Shown here: positions 25,401 through 38,379 of the stretch, piece after piece
How positions within the stretch are numbered: the first letter of the stretch is position 1
Layout of the letters: each line of letters opens with the position of its first letter
NCBI GenBank assembly: GCA_019096195.1
Contig: JAGTXK010000091.1
Coordinates: forward strand, 620,001-684,000
Direction: 5' to 3'
Length of the DNA stretch: 64,000 nucleotides
From: Boletus sp. NGJ
Lineage: Eukaryota; Basidiomycota; Agaricomycetes; Boletales; Boletaceae
Program-made: the position numbers and the translations under genes
Notes under the pieces: generated by a model
Told to the model about the DNA's origin: nothing
Database searches by the model: none
Seen by the model: the letters and a program-made list of their open reading frames with translations, nothing else

Positions 25401-26819
25401 GTGGTCGGACTTTGGGTGCTGATTCTTCTCTTTGGAAAACGCTTTTCCCATCTGATACGCTCCGGGTCGACGGCCGTGTACCAACAGAGAGTTCTGCACA
25501 GTTCTTATTGCGAACGAGACTAAATCCGCAAAAGGAACTCATTGCATGTGCATTCTCTCCTGAAAGGGGCGACGGCACGCTCCAAACATTCAGCGACTTT
25601 CTATTGCATAAAAAGTAAGTCCATTGGATGACCTGTAATAGCCGTTTCATTCTGACGTACCTCATCTCCAGTCGCCATGGACTTGTGTTTCCATGGGGTC
25701 ATCAACCCAAGGATTATCACCCCGGAAAGGAGCTCTACATGGTGCCGCTTTTGGCGAGCATGCCGTTGCCGGATTTCATTGAGCTTTTGGATGAGTTGCG
25801 CCTACCCCAAGTTCGCCAGCACAACTACGTGATCGGTATCTGGATTCTTGTTAGGGGAAAGCTTGCTCCACCACCTACCGCCTCGTTGGTGCCCAGCGTG
25901 CCCCAACCCCAACCCTCAGCCCCCGCTCCAGCCCTCCCGGCGGCCCTCCAAGCCTACCCACAACTTGCCAACTCTGCACTAGCAGCCGAAGTCGCCGCGC
26001 TCACACCCGAGCAAATCCAGGCGATCCTTCGCGCACTGTCGTCCGGCAACGGCGGTATCCCAGGCATCTCTGGCGGACTCGCCAATGCAGTGGCCAACGT
26101 CGCGCACGTCCCACTTCCACCCTCCCTTCCACATCTCCATCCACACCCAGGTGTACCGCCGACGATGCCGACGGCGGGATTACCTCCCGTACCGCATGGG
26201 CCACCACATTGGGCGGGTGGCGTACCAAGCTTTCCCATCCCACCCGCACCAGGCGTCGCCTCCAGTTCGCTACCTGGACCCATCCTCGCACCTGTCCCTG
26301 TTCCTGGTCCCGCCGCCCCAGGTCCAGGTCCAGGTCCAGGTCCAAGTACCGCTTTCCCGCCCGGTCCACCCCCCACACACACACACATCCGCGCGCGGCA
26401 CATCTCCGTTTATGGGTCCACACACGCAAACGCCACCTCGGCCGGGGATGCACTCCCCACGCGGACCCGCCGGGATACACCACTCCCCCTCCGGTCCGCG
26501 GGCGGGTGGGTACGGCCAGGGACGATATGACCACGACGACGGCCCGGGTCACCCGGACGCGCGGTATCGCGATGAGAGAGGCGAGCGCGATGGTGTGTGG
26601 CAGCAGTCGAATGGGCGTGGAAGGGGTCGGGGTCGGGGTCGTGGGCGTGGGCGTAGCGGCGGCGGGAGTGGTGACCGTGGAGGTGGTGGTAGCGACTTTG
26701 TGGGGCGGCCAGTGGACGCTGGGTGGGCGCGACATCATCGCGCAGGTGCCCCGAGTGGCCCTGGACAAGAGGATCGAGGGCACTGGGATGGGCCGTCGCC
26801 ACCTCGGCGATGGGGCTAA
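22463..26819 (+). CDS. BYE1: PHD - TFIIS-central - SPOC transcription regulator, Bye1-like
   Basis: Exon 1 ends in the PHD finger start (YCLCNKPDDGSPMVCCSECHEW) and is spliced to YHFRCVELSV and YICPTCTENTG, completing C4-H-C3. After an intron of about 470 nt comes an acidic linker, then the TFIIS central domain (RKYCLGKLRDMLRPVFL ... KYKERFRMLTFNLTQEDRV). A charged Glu/Arg stretch follows, then a SPOC domain (AQFLLRTRLNPQKELIACAF ... LPDFIELLDELRLP) and a Pro/Gly tail. The last coding part is in a different frame (GQGRYDHDDGPGHPDARYRD, then an RGRGRG block) ending at 26819. Bye1 binds H3K4me3 nucleosomes and Pol II. One extra base at about 24099-24103 breaks YG/EPDKHG inside the TFIIS domain. 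A frame switch also lies somewhere in the low-complexity 26270-26390. Confidence 0.82.
26320..26390 (+). repeat. Simple repeats inside the Bye1-like tail (ccaggt units, C6, (AC)6)
   Basis: Several ccaggt hexamers in a row encode a Pro-Gly repeat, followed within 50 bp by a run of six C and six AC units. The reading frame changes somewhere in or near this stretch, so it is a plausible slippage or indel site. Confidence 0.75.
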
Positions 26820-27216
26820 GTCGTTTTCCTCTCGCCTTCTTCTCCCCTCTCGCGACAGGCGTTGATAAATTATTAGTCATCTTCATTCTCATCTTATCAT
26901 TTCGATTTTTTTTTCTCTTTTACTCTCTCCCCTGGATATATCAGCTCGCCGTACGTGCTTTTCGTCTGTACTTGTGCCCGTAAAACCTACTAGTACTCGA
27001 TCGATGATATCTCACTCGGTGTTCACGCAGTCTGGAACGACAAGGAATATAAAGACTTTAATACGAGGCACGTACAAGCTTACGCTGACGTGCGTCGCTC
27101 GAACAAGAGTAAATCGAGTAAAAACGAGAACAAAGTTTTGAGTTCATAAGTAGATTGTCTCCAAGGATTCCTTCCATTTGATATCGTTGCCTCCGAGAGC
27201 CTCTTTTGCGCCACCG
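26820..27216. other. Convergent intergenic spacer
   Basis: About 400 bp between the Bye1-like gene and YVC1, with a T-rich stretch near 26900-26930. No gene seen; 3' UTRs expected. Confidence 0.5.
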
Positions 27217-30200
27217 TCAGCGCTGCAACTGCGCATGAAGCTGGACAAGTAGTTCCTCGATGCGCTCCTGCTGTCCTTCGATCCTTTCCATCCGTTTCAT
27301 GCACTCGACCATCCCTCCGTTCTCCTCTGCGATCTCCTCCGCCTGTTCCACAGTCCGAATCCCCTCCCCCTCCCCCTCCCCCTCTTCCTGGTGACTAGGC
27401 GACGCGGATAACGGAACGGCCAACGTCTCTGCGCGCGTGTCCAGCGGCGGATATGCTGGTCTCCCCGACCCAGTCGGTTTCGTCGCCCACAACGATGTCT
27501 CGCTCGGGCGCTTGTGCATGGAATGCATCGACGGCAAACGGCGGCGCGTCACGGAGCCGTAATTGAGCTGCGGCTGCGGCAAAAACCCTGATCCACCACC
27601 ACCGCTCGCGCTGTCCGAGATGAGGTCTTCCGGGTCATCGAGGAGGAGTGGTTGAAAGATTTGGGCGAGTGGGCTTTGGACGAAGTCGAGTTTGTGGGTC
27701 GAGGTGGTCAGTCGTCTGCGGAGGGAGGCGGGCCCGGAGGTCTGGCGGTGGTGACTGGCGTTCTGTTGTGGAGAAGGCGCACGCGGCGGTGCGTGTTGAT
27801 GCTGCTGGCTAGGCTCGTGTTCCTTTGGGGACGGCGGGTGCGCTGGGCGGAGAGAACGCGTCGACAAACGACTCGATTTGTGGGATACCCGGCGATCGTG
27901 GCCGTTGTTGTGAAGGGGTCCAATGAGGGGGTCGTCTTCGGTTTCGACAGTGTGTTGCAATTCGTCTTCGATGTCAAAGATCTGACGATGACTAAACATC
28001 CTGGGTTCATTTAAAAAGAAACAGAACGTACGACATCGATGTCGGCACTTGATCCTGCTAGGCTCTCGAACAAGTCTGTAGGGGATGCACGATCGCTATC
28101 TGAGCCATTAAGAAGAGCAACCAATCGACTCACACAACCACTTGAGTGGGCGAGGTAAACCCTCTTCGATCTTTTCCAACAGGGATGAGATCGTTTCATA
28201 AAATCCAAGTGAGGCTGTTTTCTTTGCTTGACCTGTGCCAACATGAGAAAGCACAACTGGATGTTCGTGTTGCCGGCTCACGTTCATACCACGCGATGAG
28301 GAGGAGGATGGGAAAATTCGTGACTCTGCATGGGGTATAAGCACTAAGGGGGCTTAAAAATGCCAAATATTTTGACCTGATCAGAAACACGTTCACCTGC
28401 TGACTAATCAGTGGGAACATTGCGATAGGGAGGCATCGACCCCTTACTTTGTGGAACCATCTCGGACTCAGAACATAACTAGCGGGAAGAAGAATGCAAA
28501 CGGCGACTAGGTTGACGGGTGGTTGGTAAGAAAAGAGCGAGTCGGCTTTGACCCTATAAGTGTCATGTGTCAGCAACCAAAGAACGAAAAATGGCACTGC
28601 GCGGATTAGTACCCTTCGATGGTAGAGACCGCTTTCCTAAACATGGCCTAAAAATAAACAAGATGAGCAAGGCGACTGGAGGCTGGGAGGTCGAAACCGA
28701 CCTCGGCGGCAGCATCCTCGCTGATTCTCGCGAATGTATTCGACAAGATCTATCCACAAATCTATCAGGGGTGCCATCGACGGTCCTGTTAGGAGTGTAC
28801 TTACAGAAACGAGCACTGGGTTATGGTATGAAGTGCCTCAGAACTTGCAACAAAATGACCACGTACCGGTTAGCAATAGTGTGTTGCTCAGGCATGCATA
28901 CATGATCATGAGAATAGGGCCGAACACGGGGTCAAATTCGCCTGCACGAATGAACAACTAAAAGGATATGTATGTGGAAGACTGACCTGCTTTATTGAAA
29001 CCAGTCGCGTCGAGTCCAAACCAGATGTCTAGCATCCACCACGCAATAGTGCTGCATGACGGAATATTGAACGGGGGTATGGAAGGAAAGGTGAGAAATA
29101 CCTTAAAGAGTATCTAGTAAAACTAGGTCAGACCGCATAAAACAGAACTGGAGTTATGGAACATACCCAGAGCTTTTGCGACCCAAGCTAACTGCTGGTT
29201 AGGCCGATTCAGACAGGAAGTTGGGCTACTCACGTCCACATTGCATAAAGAAAACCGCAAAAGCAGAAGGCCGCGATGAGCATAAGGGTAACAAACTGCA
29301 TCAACATGGCGCGGAGCGAGAGGACCATGAGGTTGTTCTTTAGCGTGACAAAAGCGAGCCTGCGAACGCTAAGGGACCGGCAAGTCGTCAAGAAGAATGA
29401 TCTCACCTTGGGAATAGTAAGCAGGCGATAACTGCTAGAAAGTCTATGCCGAGGTCTCTAGCCCATTGATCTGTAGTGTTTGTTAGGATGGTAAGGAAAG
29501 GTAAGGAGAAATTATTACGTTGGTAGACGATGCCGTATATCCTGAAAAACTGCATAGACAAGGTATGCAGTTACTGTGACGAAAAGAGATGAGACGGGGA
29601 ATGTTAGGATGACGGTGAGAGACATCAGACCAAAGGCTAGATCGAAACCGTTCTAGAGTAGAGTTCTGGTATCAGACGTCTTCTATTGTCTCGGGACGAG
29701 TGCCACAGGGCTCACCCAAGTACCCTTGGAGTAGACTATGGGAGGTGAGTGTAGCGAGGAGGAGGAGGTATGAAAACTTGCCCTTTATGCCGTGTTCTTG
29801 CATGGCCGCGAGTTTCTCGAGACTAAATCCGAGGGCATACACCATGAATATCGTTTCAGGAATATTTATCCTGTCGCGTCGATTCATCTCGATAGCTATG
29901 ACAAACAAGATAAAGAGAATCAAGAAGCTTGAAAACCGTCAGTGAACCCGCGGAAAAGGAGAAACGGGGTGTACTTTAAATACTCCAAGACGGCACGGAT
30001 AGCTGGAACCTTGAGACTGAAGGGGATTGAGAGGGGGGGGGGATGGGGGGAAAGCAGAGAAGACGTACCGGTAGTGATCGAGAAGGGGGGCCTTGTGTGG
30101 ATCGTAAAAGTGGATGGGGGTGCGTTTGTAACGCTGAAGGGGGATATATCAAGGGAAAGGAAAATTGTAGGAGATGACATACGTCTGAGAGGATGGCATG

Positions 30201-31003
30201 GCTGGTCTCGGGCTGGTAGACACACTTTCCACTAGTAGGACTGTGAGGGGGAGAGGGAGAGTGGAAAGGGGAGGCGCATACATCCAGATTGCATGTATGA
30301 CTCGTTGACAAGGGGAGCTCTTTATGAAGCGGCGGGCCTTGGAGATGATTGCCATTTCGATCGCGTTTCCGATGTGGTCCTCGAGGTCGTCGCCTCGCAG
30401 CTGTCTAGCGAGTTCGAGGACGTGCGGCTCTGCGCCAGACCAGACCGGCCAGGAAGTGGTGAGAGTGCGGACGAGATCGAGGATGCTGTTACCGTTGTCG
30501 CGGAGGGTGCGAATAGCGAGGAGTTCGCAGAGGGCGGCGCGGGTTGCAGAGAGAGGGCCGATTGTCATGTTGTTCTCGTCGCGAATGAAGTAGGACCTGT
30601 TGAGGAGAAAGGCGAATACGACGGATCTGTTTCCTGCGCGCTGGATGGCGTTGTACTTGTCCTCGAGGGGGCGGACGAGTGCGTAGGTAAGATCGGGTGC
30701 TGTGAGCTGCGGGTGGATGAGATGAGGTAGAAGAAGGGGGCATATAACGGACCGCCTCAAAGGTGAGTGGTGCATCTGGATAAATGTGGGTAACGAGATG
30801 GACAAAAGAAGAGAGACGGACCGATGTAGTGCTGTAGATGGTGTTGGGAGGTGAGTGGGAGATGAGACGGGTAGAGTACGCACGATAATGTCCTGTGGGG
30901 GAGGGTGAGCAGCAAAAAGGCGGGAGAGAAAGCGACTGACTGCTCTGATTGCGTGTACGATGGGCCATACGGACGGCGTGCCTAGCAGTGGCTGTTGTTC
31001 CAT
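27217..31003 (-). CDS. YVC1: Vacuolar TRP-type calcium channel
   Basis: Multi-exon gene (at least ten exons) from MEQQPLLG. Clear family wording: [18 protein letters not shown] at the N-terminus, [52 protein letters not shown] (membrane), [53 protein letters not shown], then the pore end [19 protein letters not shown] and LLTVLVSILS. The cytosolic tail [19 protein letters not shown] is followed by a Pro/Ser-rich region and a terminal Glu-rich helix. Yvc1 releases Ca2+ from the vacuole after osmotic shock or stretch. One intron (29736-29780) has a GC donor with the usual AG|GCAAGT-like context. The start lies only 122 bp from the divergent APSES gene. Confidence 0.92.
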
Positions 31004-31125
31004 GCGAAATGAACGGAGAGATGAAACTGGGAGCGATGTGCGGATCACCACGTGCCACTCTCCCACGGATTGCACCTCCGACAGCGCGCGTCCTTCCGAG
31101 TCGCGTCCCTCCCAGCTCGCCCTCC
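31004..31125. promoter_or_regulatory. 122-bp bidirectional promoter between YVC1 and MBP1
   Basis: The two predicted start codons face away from each other with only 122 bp between them, so the genes must share a compact promoter or have overlapping 5' UTRs. No specific factor site is claimed. Confidence 0.6.
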
Positions 31126-33818
31126 ATGCTCCCCGTTCAGCCGCCCCCCGTCAAAATATACAATGCCGTATACTCGTCCGTCCAGGTCTGTTCTTGCTCT
31201 TTCGACCTGCCCCACTCATCTCACCGCTCTCTCCAGGTCTACGAGTGCATGGTCCGTGGAATCGCCGTCATGCGCAGACGCGGTGACTCGTATGTCAATG
31301 CGACGCAGATCCTCAAGGTCGCCGGCATAGAAAAGGGCAGACGCACAAAGATACTCGAGAAGGAAATCCTCCCCGGAAAACACGAAATCGTACAAGGCGG
31401 ATACGGTAAATACCAAGGCACTTGGTACGCATCCCACGCGCCCTCCCCTGCCTGCTGTCTCACCCATGTCCCAGGATTCCTCTCGACCGCGGTCGTGACA
31501 TCGCCGCACAGTATGGCGTCGCGCCCCTCCTCGCCCCGCTCTTTGACTTTACCCCCTCTTCAACCTCCCTCACCTCCCTCCCCACCGCAAACACCGCCCC
31601 GTCCCCACGCCCGATATCAGCCGCGTCTTCCTTCTCCGCACCAGCATACCCCCAGTCCGTCCTCCCCTCCGCCTCCATGATGCCTGGCTCCGCCCTCCGC
31701 CTCCTCAACCAGGGTCGCGCCCAGGGCCTCTTCACCCCCTCCTCTTCCGCCCTCGCCCCCTCCAGGTCCGCCATCTTCCCCTCCGCATATAGCGCACCCT
31801 CCCCAACCCCACCTCCAACTCAGCAATCCCTCAAGAGAACCAGATCCGACTCGGAAGTCGTCTCCGCCATCCAGCCCCCCTCGTATCCCCACCACGCGTC
31901 CCAACTGCTCCTCGACGCGCCCGCCGACATCCGCCCATCTCCCGTGCAAGACGATGGTCCTCCAACCAAGCGGCCACGTAAAGAGCCCACCCCACAACCC
32001 GAACCCTCTCAATCGTCCGCCCCTTCCTCCCAACCTCAACACGCCACCTCCGTCCATGACGCGTCCTCACCCCGTCCGGCCCGTTCTCCCCATCCCCTTT
32101 CCACAAATGGCAACTCAGTAAACGGCGTAGACATCGACCCTCTCCCTCTCCGCTTCTCCACAAAACCACCCCTTCTGCGCGATCCTTCCGTTTTTAGAGA
32201 TGCTCGTCGTGCACAGCTCGTCGCTGCAATTTGCCGACAAGATGATCCAACTCTTGTCTTTGATCTCCTTCGCGAACTCACCCCAGATCCTTCCCTTCCC
32301 CTCGACGTGGACACCATCCTTGACGACAAGGGCCACTCGGCCCTTCACCTCGCCGCATCCCTTGCTCGCCAGAACATCGTAGAGCAGCTCGTCGCTGCAG
32401 GTGCTGATATACACCGCGGTAACTTTGCCGGAGAAACTCCCCTCATGCGTGCCTCCATCGACACCCACAACTCTGACCAACAAACATTCAACATCATCGT
32501 CCAGGCATTACACCAGTCTATACGCACCCTTGATACCTCCAGAAAATCAGTCCTGCATCATATCATGTATCTTGCTGGCATACAAGGCCGTGCAGTCTGC
32601 GCCAGATATTACCTCGATCAGATATTCATGTGGATAGCACAGAACCAGGGCGGTGACTTTAGATCCATCGTTGATCTTCAGGATGAACACGGCGATACCG
32701 CCCTGAATATTGCCGCGCGCGTCGGAAATCGAAGCCTGGTAAGAACCTTGCTGGATGTCGGTGCTAACCGAATATTGCCAAATAAACTTGGCCTTCGTCC
32801 CGGCGATTTCGGGGTAGAGGTCGAGGTAGGTGCTGCGGTACATAACGTATCCACCGATGCTCAATTATTTCCAGGAGCTAAGTGGTGGTCTTCGGGCGGA
32901 GGACATACTGGCATCATTGCGGACAGGCCCTTCTATTCCGGTACAAAAGAGCCAGGATATCGTCGCAGGCACGTTCCCTTCTTTTGCTGCGGTAGCATTC
33001 GGCGCTCACTCACTCGCAGACATGACGACTATCATCCAAAATCTCAGTGCCGAGTTTTCTGCAGAGGTCAAAACAAAGCAAGACTCGCTCGACGTGACAC
33101 AAGCTCACCTTCGGGCTGCTACCCGAGAGCTCTCGGAGCAACGAAAGCAGATACAAGTGTGGCAGAGCCGATGCGCAGAGCTTGATCAAGTGCATCAGCG
33201 AATACGAAATCTTGAAAAGGCGATTGCAGAGGAAGACAGCTTCGACTGGACAGGGAGGACAGACCTGTCCGGTAGAGATGGACGGGAAACGGCCGGTCCT
33301 GCATTCCAATGGCGGGGGCTCAGCTCCACCATGGCGGGAGTCGCAGGTTCGATGGACGTTTCTTTTAGTGTCGAGACTGAGCCTCCAATACCAACGAGTG
33401 ACTCTGTCACGAGCCTGATACGATTACGACGACTGAATACGTGGCATTTGAGAATGGAGGAGTTGATGGAAGCAAGACTAAAGTCTTTGCAGGGAGCGAG
33501 CGCAGAAAAGGAATACCAGTGCAAGAAGATCGTCGCGCTTTGCACTGGTATCCCCGTCGACAAGGTGCAAGACGTGAGTGACTCGGTGGTGGTAAATCTT
33601 GAGCTTGTAGGTTGTATTTACGCTTGCATTGCTTGTTCAGATGCTGGAAAACCTGGTGATTGCGATGGAGAGCGAAGCGCAAGTGGTGGACATTGTTCGC
33701 GTATCTGGGTTCATGCAAAAGGTGCGCCCTGGCCATTTTATGATCCGTCTCCCCTGAATCCAATTTTCATGACTGACTCGATCTCCCGCCTGAATAGGTC
33801 AGGGATGGTGTAATCTAA
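31126..33818 (+). CDS. MBP1: MBF-type APSES transcription factor with ankyrin repeats (Mbp1/Swi4/Res family)
   Basis: After a short leader ([12 protein letters not shown]), an intron and [20 protein letters not shown] begin a KilA-N/APSES DNA-binding domain ([35 protein letters not shown], then [15 protein letters not shown]). A long Pro/Ser region follows, then ankyrin repeats ([40 protein letters not shown]). A coiled coil ([20 protein letters not shown]) and a terminal helix ending FMQKVRDGVI complete the protein. This is the complete Mbp1 layout: MCB-site binding, G1/S transcription, Swi6-type partner contact through the C-terminus. A 51-nt in-frame segment (32969-33019) has GC...AG ends and interrupts [13 protein letters not shown]; it may be a GC-AG intron. 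Confidence 0.92.
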
Positions 33819-33920
33819 TTTTTGTATATACATGGGTGTGCGCTCAGCACAACCCTCTTTTTTTTTCCTCTTGCCCTGTATCGCGCACGATTGTCGATTT
33901 TATTGTAATCATTATTGAAC

Positions 33921-35901
33921 CTATACCGCGACGTCCTCTGGCGCAAACAACTGAAAGTTACGGTTATAAGTTCCAGAAGCAAGCAGCCGACCGTCCATAG
34001 TGAGATCCACCGACATGACCTTTCCGGAATCCGTCGTAAGCGTGCGGAGCAATTGCCAATCGTCTGCACTCCACAGCTTGACGAAACCGTCGTACCCCGC
34101 GCTCGCAAAGTAGAGTCCCGAGCGATACCCCCACTCCTCTGCCACGTCGTCGTCGTCGTCGTCGTCCCCGGTCTTGTCTACGTCGGCTTCCTCCACGCCG
34201 TCCATGACGACCTCGCCGTTGATAGGCACGGTCGGCGGCAACCCATCGCTCCGGAAAAACCGCACGTCGGCGACGTTGGAGACGTGCGCAGGGATGGTGT
34301 AGAGCGCTTTCAGAGAACGCATGTCCCATATCCGAATCGTGTCGTCGCCGGCGCCGGTGGCAATTTGGTAACTGGGACCCACAAGAGGTTTTTTAACTTG
34401 AAAAAAAAATTGAATGGATAGCGGATACGCACCCGTTTGGGGAAAATGCGATGCCAAAAATGGCTTGTACGTGACCGTCGAGGACCATGGCTGTTCGGCC
34501 GGTGCGTAGATCCCAGACCCGCCCGATGGCGTCTAGACCGCTGGTAACAGGGTTAGAGTTGGCAAGCAAATGGGAGGGGGGGAAAGGACGGACCCAGATG
34601 CGACGAGTGCACCGTCGTCTTGGAACTCGACCGAGTAAACTTCTTTCGAGTGGCCTTCTTGAAGGAGCAATTCTTTTGCGGTCGCCACGTCCCACAGTCG
34701 CCATGACGTGTCAAAGGAAGCAGATGCGACGTAGTCACCCGAGGGGTGGAAGGCAACGCGACAGATCCGATCTGCGTGCCCTTTCATGGTGGCGAGTGGG
34801 GCATCGCTAATGTGTGCGTTTATTGGTGTGATTTCGGGGGTGCCAATCGGACGGTGCGCACCTGCTCAGAGACCAGAGGTTGACGCTCATGTCCCCCGCC
34901 CCGGAGACTAGATTCACCAATCCCTCACCCTGAGTGAGCGTGGCTTGTGGATGCCAGGCAACGCCTCCCACACGATCCGCATGACCTGTAGGCAAGACTG
35001 TGTGATTACGTGACGCATGGTACAAGCCCATTTGCTTGCTCACCACGCAACGTTCGTATTGGCGTGCATGCAGGAACATTCCAGAGTCTGACGGCACCCG
35101 ACCAACTGCCGGTCGCAAGTATCTTGCTGTTAGGGGAGAACCGGACTTGTGATATAGGTCGGTCATCGCCGATCTGAGAACCAAGGTTACTGAACCGCTG
35201 TCGGTGATGCAGTCAGTCCGTACGCGCGAGCGACTATTCATAAGTTAGCCGATTACCTTGACCTCGCCAAAAACTTTCTTCCTTAAATCGATGATGCGTG
35301 CAAGGGGTAGTTTGGCATGTATGCGCTGTTGGTCGACTCGCTTTTGAGCTCTGGAATGACGAAGATAGGATGCTGTAAGCACCTTACTGATACCACCTAT
35401 TGGTAGGTAAAATCCAACCTGGGCAGAGAATACTCGGCTAAGCGCCTCCTGGCTTGGAGCAGCTCAAGTGAGCCCTCGGTGTAGAATTCTTCCTGTGGAC
35501 GAGTTGAGAACGGGTGGGTCGGGGAGACACTATGAACGCACCTCTTCTTCACTTTCGGATTCTTCTTCTTCCTCCATCCGGAGCTCCTCCCCTCGGGCAG
35601 CATTGATTTGAGACAAGACATATATCAGACGATCTCGTCGGTCAGCTGCCTGTTTCGTGCGTGAATGGGGTCACGAAATGAAAAGGAAGATTGTACGCAC
35701 GCGTTCACCAAAGAGTGTGATGGGTTCGCCGATCTCGCGCAGCCTTGCCTTGACGCGATTGTCGTCCGTCGGCACGGCCATGCTGCGTGCCTTCTTTTTG
35801 CGCTCTAGCTCGTCCAAGATGACCTTGTTCTCCATCCTGGCTCTATCTGAGCCAAGATAGTTTCCATCGTCCATCAACGTGTCGAAGGTGAGGTCTGACA
35901 T
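33921..35901 (-). CDS. PRP4: U4/U6 snRNP WD40 protein Prp4 (PRPF4)
   Basis: N-terminal exon [17 protein letters not shown] and then the splicing-factor motif [20 protein letters not shown], typical of PRPF4. An acidic linker ([11 protein letters not shown]) and a helix ([15 protein letters not shown]) precede at least six WD40 blades: [78 protein letters not shown], and a last blade ending [18 protein letters not shown]. Introns fall between blades. The protein holds U4/U6 together in the tri-snRNP. It ends 102 bp from the convergent MBP1 gene. A run of Asp codons (gtc repeats on +) near 34145-34165 sits in a loop of the last blades. Confidence 0.93.
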
Positions 35902-36247
35902 GACGAGTGTAGTGGTGGTCGTTGGACCCGTACGGATTTGGCCAACGCAACGGGCGTTTGTTTGGCAACGGCTTTGGATCTAAACAACGTCGTGTGAGAC
36001 TTGTTGTGATTAGAAATGGACTCCTCGACAGGTACAGTAGTAGTAATCCGGTTTGTAGTGTCAAGTTCATAGTGGACGGTGTATATTCGCTAAATTTTGA
36101 TCTAAATGGCATAACAACGCAACGTTGCACGCGTACCAAACGGCCACTTTTACGTTCCTTGACACGAGCCCCGTTCAAATTTTTGGCGATCGAGCTCCGG
36201 TCCTTGTTTTTTCTTCTGTTGCAGTCATCCACGACTTTTTTCGAGTC
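35902..36247. promoter_or_regulatory. Divergent promoter region PRP4 / NDR kinase
   Basis: 346 bp between opposite start codons, presumably both promoters; T-rich just before the kinase start. No gene is supported here. Confidence 0.5.
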
Positions 36248-38153
<1,906 letters not shown>

Positions 38154-38379
38154 GAGTGAAGACGACACAATACCTCTGGATCCCGGCTGCGTCCTGGACC
38201 TAGCCTTGTCCGACGCTTAGCTCCTTAGCATAGACATCATCATTGTAATCTTGGTGCTTTTTTGTCGTAGCAACCCGTGTATATCAACTTTTCGATGGCC
38301 CCTGTTCTCTACCACGTGACCTGGCGGAAAGGCAGACCACGTTAATGGAGGTTTTCCCAAAAGTCAGAAAGAGGCGGCC
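38154..38379. other. Intergenic spacer
   Basis: 226 bp between the NDR kinase stop and the ZW10/Dsl1 start on the same strand. It contains CACGTGACC at about 38313, a generic E-box-like hexamer. Nothing else is supported. Confidence 0.4.

Noticed and set aside
26001-26892. Long overlapping ORFs on both strands at 26.0-26.9 kb
   Set aside because: They are GC-rich shadows of the Pro/Gly and RGG tail of the Bye1-like gene.
30149-31127. Long ORFs around 30.1-31.1 kb on both strands as separate genes
   Set aside because: The minus-strand ones are exons plus unspliced introns of YVC1; the plus-strand ones are their shadows.
34145-34165. (GTC)n triplet repeat as an unstable microsatellite of interest
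   Set aside because: It simply encodes a short Asp run in a surface loop of PRP4; length is modest.
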